From: Ectothiorhodospira haloalkaliphila ATCC 51935
Lineage (GTDB): Bacteria > Pseudomonadota > Gammaproteobacteria > Ectothiorhodospirales > Ectothiorhodospiraceae
DNA: 64,000 bases
Assembly: GCF_000633935.1 (NCBI RefSeq)
Contig: NZ_KK214998.1
Location: 1,286,311 to 1,350,310 of the forward strand
Direction of reading: 5' to 3'
In this document: positions 26,601 through 36,478 of the stretch, piece after piece
Numbering within the stretch: position 1 is the first letter of the stretch
Layout: the number at the start of each line of letters is the position of its first letter
Program-made: the position numbers and the translations under genes
The notes under the pieces: generated by a model
Told to the model about the DNA's origin: nothing
The model's database searches: none
What the model saw: only the letters and a program-made list of their open reading frames with translations

Positions 26601-27122
26601 TCAGTTCAACGCGTCGGCGGCCCACAGGCGGGCCCGCAGACCCCAGCCGGTGGCAAAGCCACGCTGGCGAAAGCGCACCTCGCCATCGGCGTTCACCACG
26701 AAGGTGGCCGGCACCGCCCCCACGCCGAATCGGGCGGACAGGGCACCGGTCTCGTCCACCAGCACCGGATGGGTATAGTCGTTCTCCTGCATGTATTCCC
26801 GCAGCGTCTGGGCATTCCCGGACTGCATGGCCACGGTGAGCACGGGCCAGTCCTGACTGATGGATTCGATGGCCGGCTGTTCCACCCGGCAGATGCCGCA
26901 CCAGGTGGCCCAGAAATGCACCAGCACCGGCTGGCCCTGATAGTCCGACAGGCTCACCGGTGAGCCGTCCAGCAGCACGCCCTGCAGCGGCGGCGCCTCA
27001 CCGGAGACCATGTCCCGCTGCAGCCAGGCCTTGATGGCCAGAAACACCAGCAGGATGATGATCAGTTCCAGTCCGCGGCGCAGCCAGCGCCGTCGTCCGG
27101 TATGCTTGGGAGTGTCACTCAT
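26601..27122 (-). CDS. Membrane-anchored thioredoxin-like protein (ScsD/TlpA type)
   Basis: 173 residues. One N-terminal membrane anchor (LELIIILLVFLAIKAWL) after an Arg-rich start, then a periplasmic thioredoxin fold with VLVHFWATWCGICRVEQPAI; the CGIC pair and the VGAVPATFVV cis-Pro loop are intact. This resembles ScsD-type disulfide oxidoreductases. Start at 27122 puts the anchor at the usual place, but no clear ribosome binding site precedes it; an upstream ATG (27173) is no better. Divergent from nadA. Confidence 0.8.
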   Translation of the reverse strand: MSDTPKHTGRRRWLRRGLELIIILLVFLAIKAWLQRDMVSGEAPPLQGVLLDGSPVSLSDYQGQPVLVHFWATWCGICRVEQPAIESISQDWPVLTVAMQSGNAQTLREYMQENDYTHPVLVDETGALSARFGVGAVPATFVVNADGEVRFRQRGFATGWGLRARLWAADALN

Positions 27123-27189
27123 GGCTGGGAGATGGGCGCCTGCCGCGCAAATGAAGGGTTGATCGAACGCCATGGGAAGAACATGACGG

Positions 27190-27217
27190 GTTGATACCGG
27201 TCAAAACCATTATCAAC
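27190..27217. promoter_or_regulatory. Inverted repeat in the nadA upstream region
   Basis: GTTGATA (27190-27196) and TATCAAC (27211-27217) are perfect 7-bp arms with centres 21 bases apart, 43 bases before the nadA ATG. It could be an operator for nadA; no named regulator motif is recognised. Confidence 0.3.
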
Positions 27218-27259
27218 AGGCCCAAGGCCTGCCCGCAAGCCAACGGGGACTCAAGATTC

Positions 27260-28339
27260 ATGACCACATCCACCGTACAACCGCTGCGCCACTTCAAGGT
27301 TCCGGAAACCGCCTGGGTGGAACGGCAGATGCCTCACTACACCGGCGCCGAGCGCGAACGGGTGATCGAGCGCATCAAGACCCTGCTCAAGAAGCAGGAG
27401 GCCACCCTCGTGGCCCACTATTACGTGCACGAGGACCTGCAGATGATCGCCGAGCAGACCGGCGGTTGCGTGTCCGACTCCCTGGACATGGCCCGTTTCG
27501 GCAAGGAACACCCGGCCTCCACCCTGGTGGTGGCGGGCGTGCGCTTCATGGGGGAAACAGCCAAGATCCTCAGCCCTGAAAAAAGGGTGATCATGCCCAC
27601 CCTGGAGGCGGAGTGCTCCCTGGACCTGGGCTGCCCGGCAGATGAATTCATCGCCTTTTGCGATCAGCATCCGGATCGCACGGTGGTGGTTTATGCCAAC
27701 ACCTCTGCCGAGGTGAAGGCGCGCGCCGATTATGTGGCCACCTCCAGCATTGCGGTGAAGCTGGTGGAGCACCTGAAGAACGAGGGCAAGAAGATCCTCT
27801 GGGCTCCCGACCGCCACCTGGGGGCCTATATCCAGAAGACCACCGGTGCCGATATGGTGCTGTGGGATACCGCCTGCGTAGTGCACGATGAGTTCCGCAC
27901 CCGGGCCCTGGTGGACCTGAAACAGGAGCACCCGGATGCCGCCGTGCTGGTGCACCCGGAGTCCCCCGCCGGGGTGATCGAACTGGCCGATGCGGTGGGC
28001 TCCACCTCACAATTGATCAAGGCGGCCCGGGAACTGCCCCATGAGACCTTGATCGTGGCCACCGATAGCGGCATCTTCTACAAGATGCGACAGGCGGCAC
28101 CACACAAGACCTTCCTGGAGGCGCCCACTGGCGGGCATAGCGCCACCTGTCGCAGCTGCGCCCATTGCCCGTGGATGGCCATGAACGGCCTGGGCAATCT
28201 GCTGGAGGTGCTGGAAAAGGGTGGCAACGAGATCCACGTGGACGAAACCGTGCGCCAGGGGGCGCTGCGCTCGACCCAGCGCATGCTGGACTTCGCCAGC
28301 AGCCAGCACACGCTGGTGCTGGGACGTGGGGACGCCTGA
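27260..28339 (+). CDS. nadA: Quinolinate synthase NadA
   Basis: 359 residues. 4Fe-4S enzyme condensing iminoaspartate and dihydroxyacetone phosphate to quinolinate in NAD synthesis. Cluster Cys ligands are visible in [20 protein letters not shown] and [13 protein letters not shown]. Also [30 protein letters not shown] and [11 protein letters not shown]. Start 27260 follows GGGGA; an in-frame extension to 27191 is less likely. nadB and nadC are not in the window. Confidence 0.95.
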   Translation: MTTSTVQPLRHFKVPETAWVERQMPHYTGAERERVIERIKTLLKKQEATLVAHYYVHEDLQMIAEQTGGCVSDSLDMARFGKEHPASTLVVAGVRFMGETAKILSPEKRVIMPTLEAECSLDLGCPADEFIAFCDQHPDRTVVVYANTSAEVKARADYVATSSIAVKLVEHLKNEGKKILWAPDRHLGAYIQKTTGADMVLWDTACVVHDEFRTRALVDLKQEHPDAAVLVHPESPAGVIELADAVGSTSQLIKAARELPHETLIVATDSGIFYKMRQAAPHKTFLEAPTGGHSATCRSCAHCPWMAMNGLGNLLEVLEKGGNEIHVDETVRQGALRSTQRMLDFASSQHTLVLGRGDA

Positions 28340-28378
28340 TCCCATGGCGCTGGCGGATCGCTGCCTGGCCACGCGCTC

Positions 28379-29572
28379 ATGAGCAGCAAGGCAGGAGCGC
28401 AGCCCGTCATCCCCATGGCGGTGTTTCGCAAGATGGTGGCTCAGTTGCCGGCGGAGGAGCTGTCCCGCCTGCCGCCAGAGAAGCTGCCGGAGAACATCCC
28501 CCTGGATCTGGTGGACGAGGCACCTTACTACTCCCGTCGCACGGTGGAGGGGCTGATCCTGTCCGCCAACGCCTATCATCTGGAGCGGCGGCTGCACATC
28601 CAGGAACAATACGGTCCAGAGGTGATGAGCGCCCTGGACAAGTCCCAGGTGGTGGGCAACACCGCCAATGTGAAGATCTTCTGGCAAAAGCTGGAGGATC
28701 TGCGACGGATGTACGAGCAATGGCGCAAGGATCCAGGCCCACAGAATCTGGACCGTCTTGGCAATCAGATCCGCACTCTCAATGCACTGCTGCTGGACGT
28801 GCGCGCCGAGAACGCAGACACCACCCGTTCTGCGCAGTTGCTGCGGGAGCAGGTCTGTGGTCCAGAGCTTGAAGCCATGTTCCAGCAGGCCATCGAGCGC
28901 TTGCACGAGCACAGCGAGCGCATCGAGAACCTGCTGGCCCGGTATTTCCGCATCCGCATCACGGTGGCCCAGCACGAGATGCAGGTGCGGCTCAAGCAGA
29001 TCAACACCCTGGACCGGCAGGCGGAGAACCTGCGCGAGCAGATGGAGGATCTGCGCACCCAGCTTGAGGACTCCCAGACCCTGTGGCGCCGCGCGGTCAA
29101 GCGACTGCACGCCGACCAGCAGGCCGAGCATCTGCAGTCGCGCATCATGGCACTGGCAGGTGAACTACGCTCCCGCGAGGTGAGCATTTCGGAGACCCAG
29201 CTCACCCAGTGGCTGGATGCGCTGGTGGACGCGGCCCTGCACCCCCTGACCCGACCCTCGGTCTCCAGCCATATGGGCGACGGGCGCATGGCCCTTTACA
29301 GCCTGCTCAGCCGCTATTGTCAGCAGCAGGAGAACTCTGCCCGACAGATCGCCCGCAACCCCTTCCTGCAGGTGGACCCGGCCCAGGCCATCCGTTTCGT
29401 GCTGCTCTCCGAGCAGTTCATCCTGGATTATTTTCGCAAGAAGCGGAACGAGACCACGGCCTGGATCAGCGACGTGGCCCAGGTAAAGAGCGAGGATCTA
29501 GACGGTCTGGAACGGGAAATACTCAGCGAGTTGAAACGCTCAAGCCGGTTCAAGCGCAAGCCCGGCGGGTGA
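28379..29572 (+). CDS. Hypothetical coiled-coil protein
   Basis: 397 residues, not recognised. No signal peptide or membrane segment. The N-terminal third has a Pro-rich opening (MAVFRKMVAQLPAEELSRLPPEKLPENIP), the middle (about 140-270) is heptad-rich coiled coil (QVRLKQINTLDRQAENLREQMEDLRTQLEDS region), and the C-terminus is helical and basic (SRFKRKPGG). Codon usage and GC look like the neighbours. It starts 39 bases after nadA on the same strand and may be co-transcribed. A cytoplasmic scaffold or regulatory role is a guess. Confidence 0.7.
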   Translation: MSSKAGAQPVIPMAVFRKMVAQLPAEELSRLPPEKLPENIPLDLVDEAPYYSRRTVEGLILSANAYHLERRLHIQEQYGPEVMSALDKSQVVGNTANVKIFWQKLEDLRRMYEQWRKDPGPQNLDRLGNQIRTLNALLLDVRAENADTTRSAQLLREQVCGPELEAMFQQAIERLHEHSERIENLLARYFRIRITVAQHEMQVRLKQINTLDRQAENLREQMEDLRTQLEDSQTLWRRAVKRLHADQQAEHLQSRIMALAGELRSREVSISETQLTQWLDALVDAALHPLTRPSVSSHMGDGRMALYSLLSRYCQQQENSARQIARNPFLQVDPAQAIRFVLLSEQFILDYFRKKRNETTAWISDVAQVKSEDLDGLEREILSELKRSSRFKRKPGG

Positions 29573-29591
29573 GGACCTGAAGCGGCCGGTT

Positions 29592-30539
29592 TCAATACAC
29601 CTTGGGCTCACCTCGCGGGCGGGTCTTGAAGAACCGCAGCGTCCACAGATACTGGGCCGGATCGCGACGAATCAGGGCCTCCAGGGCGGCATTCATGCGG
29701 GCTGCATCCTGCACGTCGTCGCCGGTGGGAAAATCCGTCAGGGGTTTGGCCATCACCATCTCGTAACGGTCCGCATCGATCCGATAAAAGCCCATGCTGG
29801 GCACCACCGGCGCGCCGGTGAGGCGCACCAGGCGGCCCAGCGCGGGGATGGTGGCCTTGGGTTCGCCAAAAAACGGGGCAAACACGGTGTGTGCGGGCCC
29901 CAGGTCCTCGTCCGCCAGATAGTAGAACACCTTCCCCTGCCGGGTGTGACGAATGGCCGGACGCAGGCCCTGATCCCGGGCAAAGACGGCAGCACCATAC
30001 TGGGAACGGCTGCGGGTGTTGATCCACTCGATGATGGGGTTCTTCATGGGCTTGGCAAAGGAGACACCGCCGCATTCCAGGCTCAGCCTCAGGCCACCAA
30101 AATCCAGGGCCGGGGCATGGGCGGCGCAGACGATGGCCGGCTGACCCTGGCGCTGCATCTCCAGCACACCGGCTTCATCCACCAGATGGATGCGCGCCCG
30201 ATGGCGCCGATGGCTGCCAAACCAGAGCAAGGGATAATCCACGAAACACTGCCCGAGAATGCGGAAATGCTGGCGCAACACCTTCTCGCGTTGTTCTTCC
30301 GACCATTCGGGAAAGCACAGCCGCAGGTTCACACGACCCACATGCCGACGACGCCCGCCAGTCACCCAGGCCAGCCAGCCCACTGCCCGCCCCGCGACCC
30401 GGCCCACGGGCCGTGGCAGCCACATGATCACCCAAAGCAGGGCAATACCCAGCCAGGTGCCCCAGTAGCGCGGGTGCAGCATGGCCCATTCGAAGCAGGT
30501 GCGGTAGCCCTCCGGGGCCTGCACCGCGGTATCAGTCAT
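29592..30539 (-). CDS. Lipid A biosynthesis-type acyltransferase (LpxL/HtrB family)
   Basis: 315 residues. Inner-membrane acyltransferase adding secondary acyl chains to lipid A or related lipids. One N-terminal membrane segment (GTWLGIALLWVIMWLP), the catalytic HX4D in CAAHAPALDFGGLRL, and the R-containing FYYLADEDLGPAHTVFAPFFGEPKATIPALGRLVRLTGAPVVPSM block of the family. Start 30539 (GGGGAG upstream) overlaps the TPR gene stop by 8 bases, so the two are coupled. The acyl donor cannot be told. Confidence 0.9.
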   Translation of the reverse strand: MTDTAVQAPEGYRTCFEWAMLHPRYWGTWLGIALLWVIMWLPRPVGRVAGRAVGWLAWVTGGRRRHVGRVNLRLCFPEWSEEQREKVLRQHFRILGQCFVDYPLLWFGSHRRHRARIHLVDEAGVLEMQRQGQPAIVCAAHAPALDFGGLRLSLECGGVSFAKPMKNPIIEWINTRSRSQYGAAVFARDQGLRPAIRHTRQGKVFYYLADEDLGPAHTVFAPFFGEPKATIPALGRLVRLTGAPVVPSMGFYRIDADRYEMVMAKPLTDFPTGDDVQDAARMNAALEALIRRDPAQYLWTLRFFKTRPRGEPKVY

Positions 30540-30873
30540 GGCTCCCCTCTTCCGACGCGATCCGTTTTTCCACTCGTTTGCGGAAAATCCGCATCTCCTT
30601 GGCCGCCTGAATATCCCCTCGTGACTCGGCCACGGTGATCCCTTCATTGTAGGCATCCAGGGCCTCGAACAGCGCCCCACTCTCGTCCAGGGCCCGCCCC
30701 AACAATTTCCAGGCGGCAGAGTAGGCCGGATCATGGCCCACAGCGGCCCGCAGATGGATGGACGCCTCTCCGGGGCGACCGTCGGCCAGATAGGCATTGC
30801 CCAGGGAAAAGCGCAGCAATTGATTATCCTGACCGTCGGCCAGCATGGCCTCGAAGCGTTCGATATTGGTCAT
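30532..30873 (-). CDS. Small TPR-repeat protein
   Basis: 113 residues with about two and a half tetratricopeptide repeats (LLRFSLGNAYLADGRPGEASIHLRAAVGHDP; AAWKLLGRALDESGALFEALDAYNEGI) and a basic tail. It starts MTNIERFEAMLADGQ and has no signal peptide, so it is probably a cytoplasmic interaction module. It is coupled to the downstream LpxL-type gene by an 8-base overlap. Confidence 0.85.
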   Translation of the reverse strand: MTNIERFEAMLADGQDNQLLRFSLGNAYLADGRPGEASIHLRAAVGHDPAYSAAWKLLGRALDESGALFEALDAYNEGITVAESRGDIQAAKEMRIFRKRVEKRIASEEGSHD

Positions 30874-30945
30874 GTTTGGCCCGTTCGTTTTACAGAATGT
30901 GCAACAAGTATAACGTCAACCGAAGCGGGCAAAACCCGAAGAGGC

Positions 30946-32319
30946 CTACAGGAATGTCACGCTGACCTGAAACAGGCGCTCCACCTCGTTGACGCGCTGC
31001 TTGTCGGTGAGGAACAGAATCACGTGGTCCTCCGATTGCACCACGGTGTCGCGGTGGGCAATGATCACCTCATCGCCGCGCACCAGGGCGCCGATGGTGC
31101 AGCCCTTGGGCAGCTTGATCTCCTCCACCCGGCGGCCGACCACCTTGGAGGTCTTGCGGTCCCCATGGGCCACCGCTTCGATGGCCTCGGCGGCGCCGCG
31201 ACGCAGGCTGTGCACGGCCACCACATCGCCGCGGCGCACGTGGGTGAGCAGGGCGCCGATGGTCACCTGCTGGGGGGAGATGGCGATGTCGATCACGCCG
31301 CTCTGTACCAGTTCAACATAACTGGGGCGGTTGATCAGTGACATGACCGTACGCGCGCCCAGGCGTTTGGCCAGCATGGCGGAGAGGATGTTGGCCTCGT
31401 CATCATCGGTGACTGCCACGTAGACGTCCGTGCCCTCGATGTTCTCCTCCATGAGCAGTTCCTTGTCGGCGGCATCCCCCATCAGCACCACCACGTGATC
31501 CAGGGTTTCGGCCAGCTCCTTGGCCCGCGCCGGGTTGCGTTCGATGAGCTTGACGGAGAAATGGGGTCCCAGGTTCTGGGCCAGGCGCTTGCCGATGTTG
31601 CCACCCCCGGCAATCATCAAACGCCGATAGGGCTTGTCCAGGCGCCGCAGCTCACTGGTGACGGCCCGGATATTACGCCGTGCGGCGATGAAGAAGACCT
31701 CATCATCCACCTCGATGACCGTGTGGCCCTCGGGGAAAATGGGCTTCTCGCGCCGGAAGATGGCTGCCACCCGGGTCTGCACACCCGGCATGTGGGTGGC
31801 AAGATGCCTGAGTTCCTTACCCACCAGGGGGCCCCCATGATAGGCGCGCACCGCCACCAGGGAGACCCGCCCGTCGGCAAAGTCCAGCACCTGCAGGGCA
31901 CCGGGATGCTCGATGAGGCGCTGAATATAATTGGTCACTACCTCCTCGGGACTGATGAGCACATCAATGGGCAGCGACTCCGGGCTGAACAGGGCCCGGT
32001 ACTGCAGATACTCCAGGCCCCGCACCCGGGCGATCTTCGTGGGGGTATGGAACAGGGTGTAGGCCACCTGGCAGGCCACCATGTTGGTCTCATCGGAATT
32101 GGTGACCGCGATGATCATGTCCGCATCCCTGGCGCCGGCGCTGATGAGCACGTCCGGATGGGAGGCAAAGCCAACGATGGTGCGCAGATCCAGGCGGTCC
32201 TGAAGGGCCTGCAGGATGTCCGGGCGGGTGTCCACGACGGTGATGTCGTTGGCCTCGTTGGCCAGGTTGTGGGCCACCGTGCTGCCCACCTGGCCCGCGC
32301 CCAGTATCAATATCTTCAT
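30946..32319 (-). CDS. trkA: Trk K+ uptake regulatory subunit TrkA
   Basis: 457 residues. Peripheral NAD(H)-binding gating subunit of TrkH/TrkG K+ channels. It is a duplication of RCK_N plus RCK_C: first Rossmann [20 protein letters not shown], second [17 protein letters not shown], each followed by a TrkA-C domain ([39 protein letters not shown]). It is the last gene of the def-fmt-rsmB-ntrYX-trkA operon, 3 bases after ntrX. Confidence 0.96.
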   Translation of the reverse strand: MKILILGAGQVGSTVAHNLANEANDITVVDTRPDILQALQDRLDLRTIVGFASHPDVLISAGARDADMIIAVTNSDETNMVACQVAYTLFHTPTKIARVRGLEYLQYRALFSPESLPIDVLISPEEVVTNYIQRLIEHPGALQVLDFADGRVSLVAVRAYHGGPLVGKELRHLATHMPGVQTRVAAIFRREKPIFPEGHTVIEVDDEVFFIAARRNIRAVTSELRRLDKPYRRLMIAGGGNIGKRLAQNLGPHFSVKLIERNPARAKELAETLDHVVVLMGDAADKELLMEENIEGTDVYVAVTDDDEANILSAMLAKRLGARTVMSLINRPSYVELVQSGVIDIAISPQQVTIGALLTHVRRGDVVAVHSLRRGAAEAIEAVAHGDRKTSKVVGRRVEEIKLPKGCTIGALVRGDEVIIAHRDTVVQSEDHVILFLTDKQRVNEVERLFQVSVTFL

Positions 32320-32322
32320 GGT

Positions 32323-33696
32323 TCAGTCCCGGGACTTCTTCGGCTCGATGCCAAGGGCGCGCAGTTTACGATACAGATGCGTGCGTTCAAGCCCCACCCG
32401 CTCTGCCAGCCGGGTCATGTGACCATCCACCTGCTCCAGCTGACGCAGCAGGTAGTCCCGCTCGAACTGTTCGCGGGCCTCGCGCAGCGGCAGTTGCGTA
32501 TTGGGCTCCGGGCTCTCCCGGTGTTCCACGGGCTGGGGGGCAATCCCGGTCAGCGCCGCCTCCACCTCGGCCGCATCCACCTCATCTGCATTGCCCAGGA
32601 TCAGCAGGCGCTGCACCAGGTTGCGCAGTTCACGGATGTTGCCCGGCCAGGGGTGGCGAGCCAGGCGGGCCCGGGCACCGCCGCTGAAATGGCGCCGTGG
32701 CAGGCCCTCCTCCTGGTGGAAGGCCTGAACGTAATGCTCCAGCAGTTCCGGTATATCGTCCACATGCTCGCGCAGCGGCGGGATGTGCAGGGGCACCACG
32801 CTGAGGCGGTAGTAAAGATCCTCGCGGAACTGCCCGGCGGTCACCCGGGCACGCAGATCCTCCTGGGTGGCGGCCACCACGCCCACATTGACGGCAATGG
32901 GATCGCTGCCCCCCACACGGGTCATGCGCTGTCCCTCCAGGGCGGTGAGCAAGCGACCCTGGGTGTGCAGGTCCATTTGTGCCACCTCGTCCAGGAACAG
33001 GGTGCCGCCGCTGGCCTGCTCCAGCAGACCGTAGCGGATACGATGTCCCTGCTCCTGACCAAAGATCTCCACCACCGCCTCGTCGGCGCTCATGGCCCCC
33101 ACCGGCACCTCCACGAAGGGCCGCGCAGCCCGGGCGCTGCAGGCGTGCAGGTAACGGGCGAAGGTCTGCTTGCCCACCCCGGCCTCGCCGGTGATCAACA
33201 CCCAGGTATCATGCTGGGCAATGCGGCTCACCTGATCGCGCAGGGCCTGCATGGCGGTGCTGGACCCCTCCGGCTCGACGGTGTTGTGGGAACGCCGGCG
33301 CAGGCCGATGTTCTCCCGGGTGAGCCGGTCGGCTTCCAGGGCCCGCTCCACGGTGAGGGTGAGCTTGGCCAGGGAGAGCGGTTTTTCCAGGAAATCATAG
33401 GCACCCAGGCGAGTGGCCTCCACGGCACTCTCCACGGTGCCATGGCCCGACATCATGATCACCGGGCTGGGTTGCCCCCCGGCCTCGATCCATTCCTTGA
33501 GCAGGGAAATCCCATCCCCATCGGGCATCCAGATGTCCAGCAGAATGAGGTCGAAGCGGCGCTTGCGGCGCTGCTCACGGGCCTCCTCCACGGTACCGGC
33601 CACGGCCACGCCATAGCCTTCGTCTTCCAGGATTTCCTGTACCAGACCCCGAATATCCGGTTCGTCATCCACCACCAGGATGTAGGATTCGCTCAC
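32323..33696 (-). CDS. ntrX: NtrX response regulator (AAA+ without GAFTGA)
   Basis: 457 residues. Receiver domain (YILVVDDEPDIR, phosphorylatable Asp in LILLDIWMPDGDG), AAA+ domain with Walker A GEAGVGKQ and Walker [13 protein letters not shown], and a C-terminal Fis-type HTH (LERTHLYRKLRALGIEPK). Where NtrC has the GAFTGA loop, this protein has EQGHRIRYGLLEQA, about five residues shorter, so the sigma-54 contact is absent. It probably regulates transcription in another way. The start overlaps ntrY by 4 bases. Confidence 0.93.
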   Translation of the reverse strand: MSESYILVVDDEPDIRGLVQEILEDEGYGVAVAGTVEEAREQRRKRRFDLILLDIWMPDGDGISLLKEWIEAGGQPSPVIMMSGHGTVESAVEATRLGAYDFLEKPLSLAKLTLTVERALEADRLTRENIGLRRRSHNTVEPEGSSTAMQALRDQVSRIAQHDTWVLITGEAGVGKQTFARYLHACSARAARPFVEVPVGAMSADEAVVEIFGQEQGHRIRYGLLEQASGGTLFLDEVAQMDLHTQGRLLTALEGQRMTRVGGSDPIAVNVGVVAATQEDLRARVTAGQFREDLYYRLSVVPLHIPPLREHVDDIPELLEHYVQAFHQEEGLPRRHFSGGARARLARHPWPGNIRELRNLVQRLLILGNADEVDAAEVEAALTGIAPQPVEHRESPEPNTQLPLREAREQFERDYLLRQLEQVDGHMTRLAERVGLERTHLYRKLRALGIEPKKSRD

Positions 33697-35900
33697 ACTG
33701 CCTCCCGAGACTCATGGGTATCGGCAGGGCTGTTTTCGGAGAGCGGCAGGTTGATGCTGACCACCACGCCACCCCCGGGGCGATTGGCCGCCCGCACCAT
33801 GCCGTTATGCTCTTCAACCAGTTTCCTGACGATGGCCAGGCCAAGCCCGGTGCCCTTGGGCTTGCTGGTCACATAGGGTTCGAACAGCCGTGTCATCATG
33901 TCTTCCGACAGGCCGCGGCCATTATCCAGCACGAGGATTTCCACCATGTTGCGGTGACCGTCCACCTCCTGGCGGGTCTGGAGCGTCAGGCGGCCATCGT
34001 CCATCCCTTCCAGGGCCTCCAGGCCGTTCTTGATGAGATTGTGCAGCACCTGACGCAAGCGGCCCGCATCTGCCCGCAGTGGCGGCAGGCGCTCATCCAG
34101 GCTCAGCTCCACACGCACGCCAATGTCGCCGTGACGATACAGCTCGGCCACCTCGCGCACCAGTTGATTCAGATCCAGGGGCTTGATGGCCAGGGCCGGG
34201 GGCCGGGCATACTCACTGAAGGCGTTGACCATGGCCTTCATGGCCTCCACCTGATTGATGATGGTCTGGGTGGAACGCTGCAGCATGCTGGCCTCGGCCT
34301 CCTGGAGATGCGGGTGCAGCTTGCGCTCCAGTCGCTCGGCAGAGAGCTGGATGGGAGTGAGCGGATTCTTGATCTCGTGAGCCAGCCGCCGGGCCACCTC
34401 TGCCCAGGCAGCATCCCGCTGGGCCTGGATCAGGGTGGTGATGTCGTCGAACACCACCACCGGGCCGCCGCGCAGCCCGCTGCCGTGAGACAGCCAGACT
34501 CCCCGGCACATGAGCACCTTGCGACCTCCGGAACCGAAGGCGGTGAGCTGCTCGCTCCACTCAGGCCGTCGCGAGGAGAAATGCGGCCCCAGTTCTTCCT
34601 GAAATCGCTCCACCACCCCGGAGTGGCGGGCAATCTCACCCAGGTCATGGCCCAGATGGCGCTCCAGATCCACCTCCAGGATCTGCGAGGCGGCGGCATT
34701 GGCGGTGCGCAGGGTGAGGCGGCGATCCAGGGTGATGACCCCGGAGGAGAGATTCTGCAACACCGCTTCCAGGTACATGCGCTGACTCTCGGCCAGGCGC
34801 CGGCTGCGTTCCACCTCGTCGCGGGTGGCGGCCAGGGTGGCGGTCATGGCATTGAACGAGCGCACCAGAAAACCCAGTTCGTCGTTCTGGGTGACGGGGA
34901 GCTTCTTGTGATATTCACCGGCCGCCACGGCGCGGGTGCCCTCGGCCAGTTCCTGGATGGGCGCCACCAGACGTCCGGCAGAGTACAGCGCCCCCCAGAC
35001 CGCGGCCATCACCGACACCAGCAGGGCCAGGGACAGGGTGATGGTGAAGCTCTGCTTGATGGGGCCCCGCAGATAAGCGAATTCCTTGTACTCGGAGAAG
35101 GCATCCTGGACGCTGTCGGCCAGCACACTCATGCGTGGCGCCACCGGATACACCGCCTGCAGGATGCGGCCGTCCCCGGAAGGAGTGCGGCTGGGCACGG
35201 GCGCAACCACGCGGATGTGCAGACCATCGTCATACACCGGCTCCAGGGCCGAATAGGTGCGTCCCTGGGAGAGGATCATCAGCACCTCCCCGGCGGGCAG
35301 TGTGGGCAGGCGCTGCAGGGTGGCGCCACTGGTGTAGGCGATGATGCGATTGTCGGCGCCGAACAGGGTGAGTTCCATGGCCCGGCTGTCATCGCGCATG
35401 TCTCCCAGACGCAACGCCGCCAGGCCCTGGGAGACGTCCATCAGGTCCCGGGCCAGGGACTCGGTCTCCTGGGTGTGCTGGCGGACGCGCAGATCCAGGG
35501 AGGAGCGGGACAGCTCAAGGGCATCCTCCAGGGCCTTTTCCACGCGCACGTCGAACCAGCTGTCGATCCCCTCGTCCAGAAAGGTGATGGAGAAGTAATA
35601 CACCACCATCACCGGCACCAGGGCCAGCCCCACGAAAAGGGTCACCAGCTTGAGGGTGAGCCGCGACCCGGGCTCATTGCGCAGCACCCGGCGGGTCACG
35701 AGAAACAGCTTGGTGCCGATCAGGGCGGCCATGAAAACCAGGGCCAGCGAGTTGAACAGCAGCAACCAGATGTAAAGACGCTCGAAGCGTTCGGAGTTCT
35801 GGGCCGCATCGCCCATCACCAGCAGCGACAACAGCAGCACCACGAAGATGATGCCCATGGGCACCAGGCCCAATGATAATCGTCTCAGCGCAGTGACCAT
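33693..35900 (-). CDS. ntrY: NtrY sensor histidine kinase
   Basis: 735 residues. Transmembrane kinase partner of NtrX, linked to nitrogen and redox signalling and to envelope functions. Three or so N-terminal membrane segments (MGIIFVVLLLSLLVMG, LLLFNSLALVFMAALIG, LVTLFVGLALVPVMVVYYF), a periplasmic loop, another membrane segment near 290, HAMP, a PAS domain (ITLDRRLTLRTANAAASQIL), H box LAHEIKNPLTPIQ and HATPase boxes (DNGRGLS, GTGLGLAIV). Start overlaps the DUF4390 gene by 16 bases. Confidence 0.95.
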   Translation of the reverse strand: MVTALRRLSLGLVPMGIIFVVLLLSLLVMGDAAQNSERFERLYIWLLLFNSLALVFMAALIGTKLFLVTRRVLRNEPGSRLTLKLVTLFVGLALVPVMVVYYFSITFLDEGIDSWFDVRVEKALEDALELSRSSLDLRVRQHTQETESLARDLMDVSQGLAALRLGDMRDDSRAMELTLFGADNRIIAYTSGATLQRLPTLPAGEVLMILSQGRTYSALEPVYDDGLHIRVVAPVPSRTPSGDGRILQAVYPVAPRMSVLADSVQDAFSEYKEFAYLRGPIKQSFTITLSLALLVSVMAAVWGALYSAGRLVAPIQELAEGTRAVAAGEYHKKLPVTQNDELGFLVRSFNAMTATLAATRDEVERSRRLAESQRMYLEAVLQNLSSGVITLDRRLTLRTANAAASQILEVDLERHLGHDLGEIARHSGVVERFQEELGPHFSSRRPEWSEQLTAFGSGGRKVLMCRGVWLSHGSGLRGGPVVVFDDITTLIQAQRDAAWAEVARRLAHEIKNPLTPIQLSAERLERKLHPHLQEAEASMLQRSTQTIINQVEAMKAMVNAFSEYARPPALAIKPLDLNQLVREVAELYRHGDIGVRVELSLDERLPPLRADAGRLRQVLHNLIKNGLEALEGMDDGRLTLQTRQEVDGHRNMVEILVLDNGRGLSEDMMTRLFEPYVTSKPKGTGLGLAIVRKLVEEHNGMVRAANRPGGGVVVSINLPLSENSPADTHESREAV

Positions 35901-36478
35901 GTGTACCAGTCGCTCACCGGGCTCCAGTCACGCATCACGTAACCGCGCACACGCAATGGCAGGGGCAAGGCATCCACCCGGAGCCGGGCGCGCACCCGGG
36001 CCTCATATTCCTGCCCATCCTGGAGCAGCGAGGCATCCAGCAGCGGCAGCTCATCCAGTTCCCCCAGGGTGAACAAGGCCGACTCCAGACGGTAGAAGGT
36101 GCGCTTCACGCCCGTATTCAGATGGGTGAGCACGTACAGGCGGCTCAGGGCATGATATTCCAGGCGATAACGCTGAGAGAGCTCGGCCACGGTGGCGTCC
36201 CAGATCCAGTCCCGCCCGCGGCTGATCTCCACCTGCACCTCGAAGGTAAGCTTCACACCATTGTGCAGCGCCTCCTCCAGATTGGGGGTGAGGCGGTAAT
36301 CGATGGTGGCGTTGAGCAGATACAGGCCGTTGGCCAGTTCGGTGTGGGCGGATCGGACCTTCAGGGGCGCGTCACCGGACAGGGCGTTGATCGGCAGGGC
36401 CACCAGCACGGACAGCAGGCACGACAGCAGCAGCGCCCGCAAGCCGTGTATTCGGGCCTGTGACGCCAGGAGGGTCAA
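35885..36478 (-). CDS. DUF4390 protein
   Basis: 197 residues with an N-terminal signal (LRALLLSCLLSVLVALPINALSG) and a beta-rich exported domain containing LTFEVQVEISRGRDWIWDA and RYRLEYHALSRLYVLT. DUF4390 proteins lie between rsmB and ntrY in many gammaproteobacteria; the function is unknown, although the context suggests an envelope partner of NtrY. The start codon is TTG, overlapping the rsmB stop (TTGA), with no clear binding site, so it depends on coupling. Confidence 0.85.
   Translation of the reverse strand: MTLLASQARIHGLRALLLSCLLSVLVALPINALSGDAPLKVRSAHTELANGLYLLNATIDYRLTPNLEEALHNGVKLTFEVQVEISRGRDWIWDATVAELSQRYRLEYHALSRLYVLTHLNTGVKRTFYRLESALFTLGELDELPLLDASLLQDGQEYEARVRARLRVDALPLPLRVRGYVMRDWSPVSDWYTWSLR

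Noticed and set aside
30000..36000. Very long plus-strand open frames (31495-33876 and 33714-35876) and others opposite bchE, prkA and spoVR
   Set aside because: They are mirror frames of real genes in GC-rich DNA: His/Gly/Gln-rich translations without domains, fully covered by well-supported genes on the other strand.
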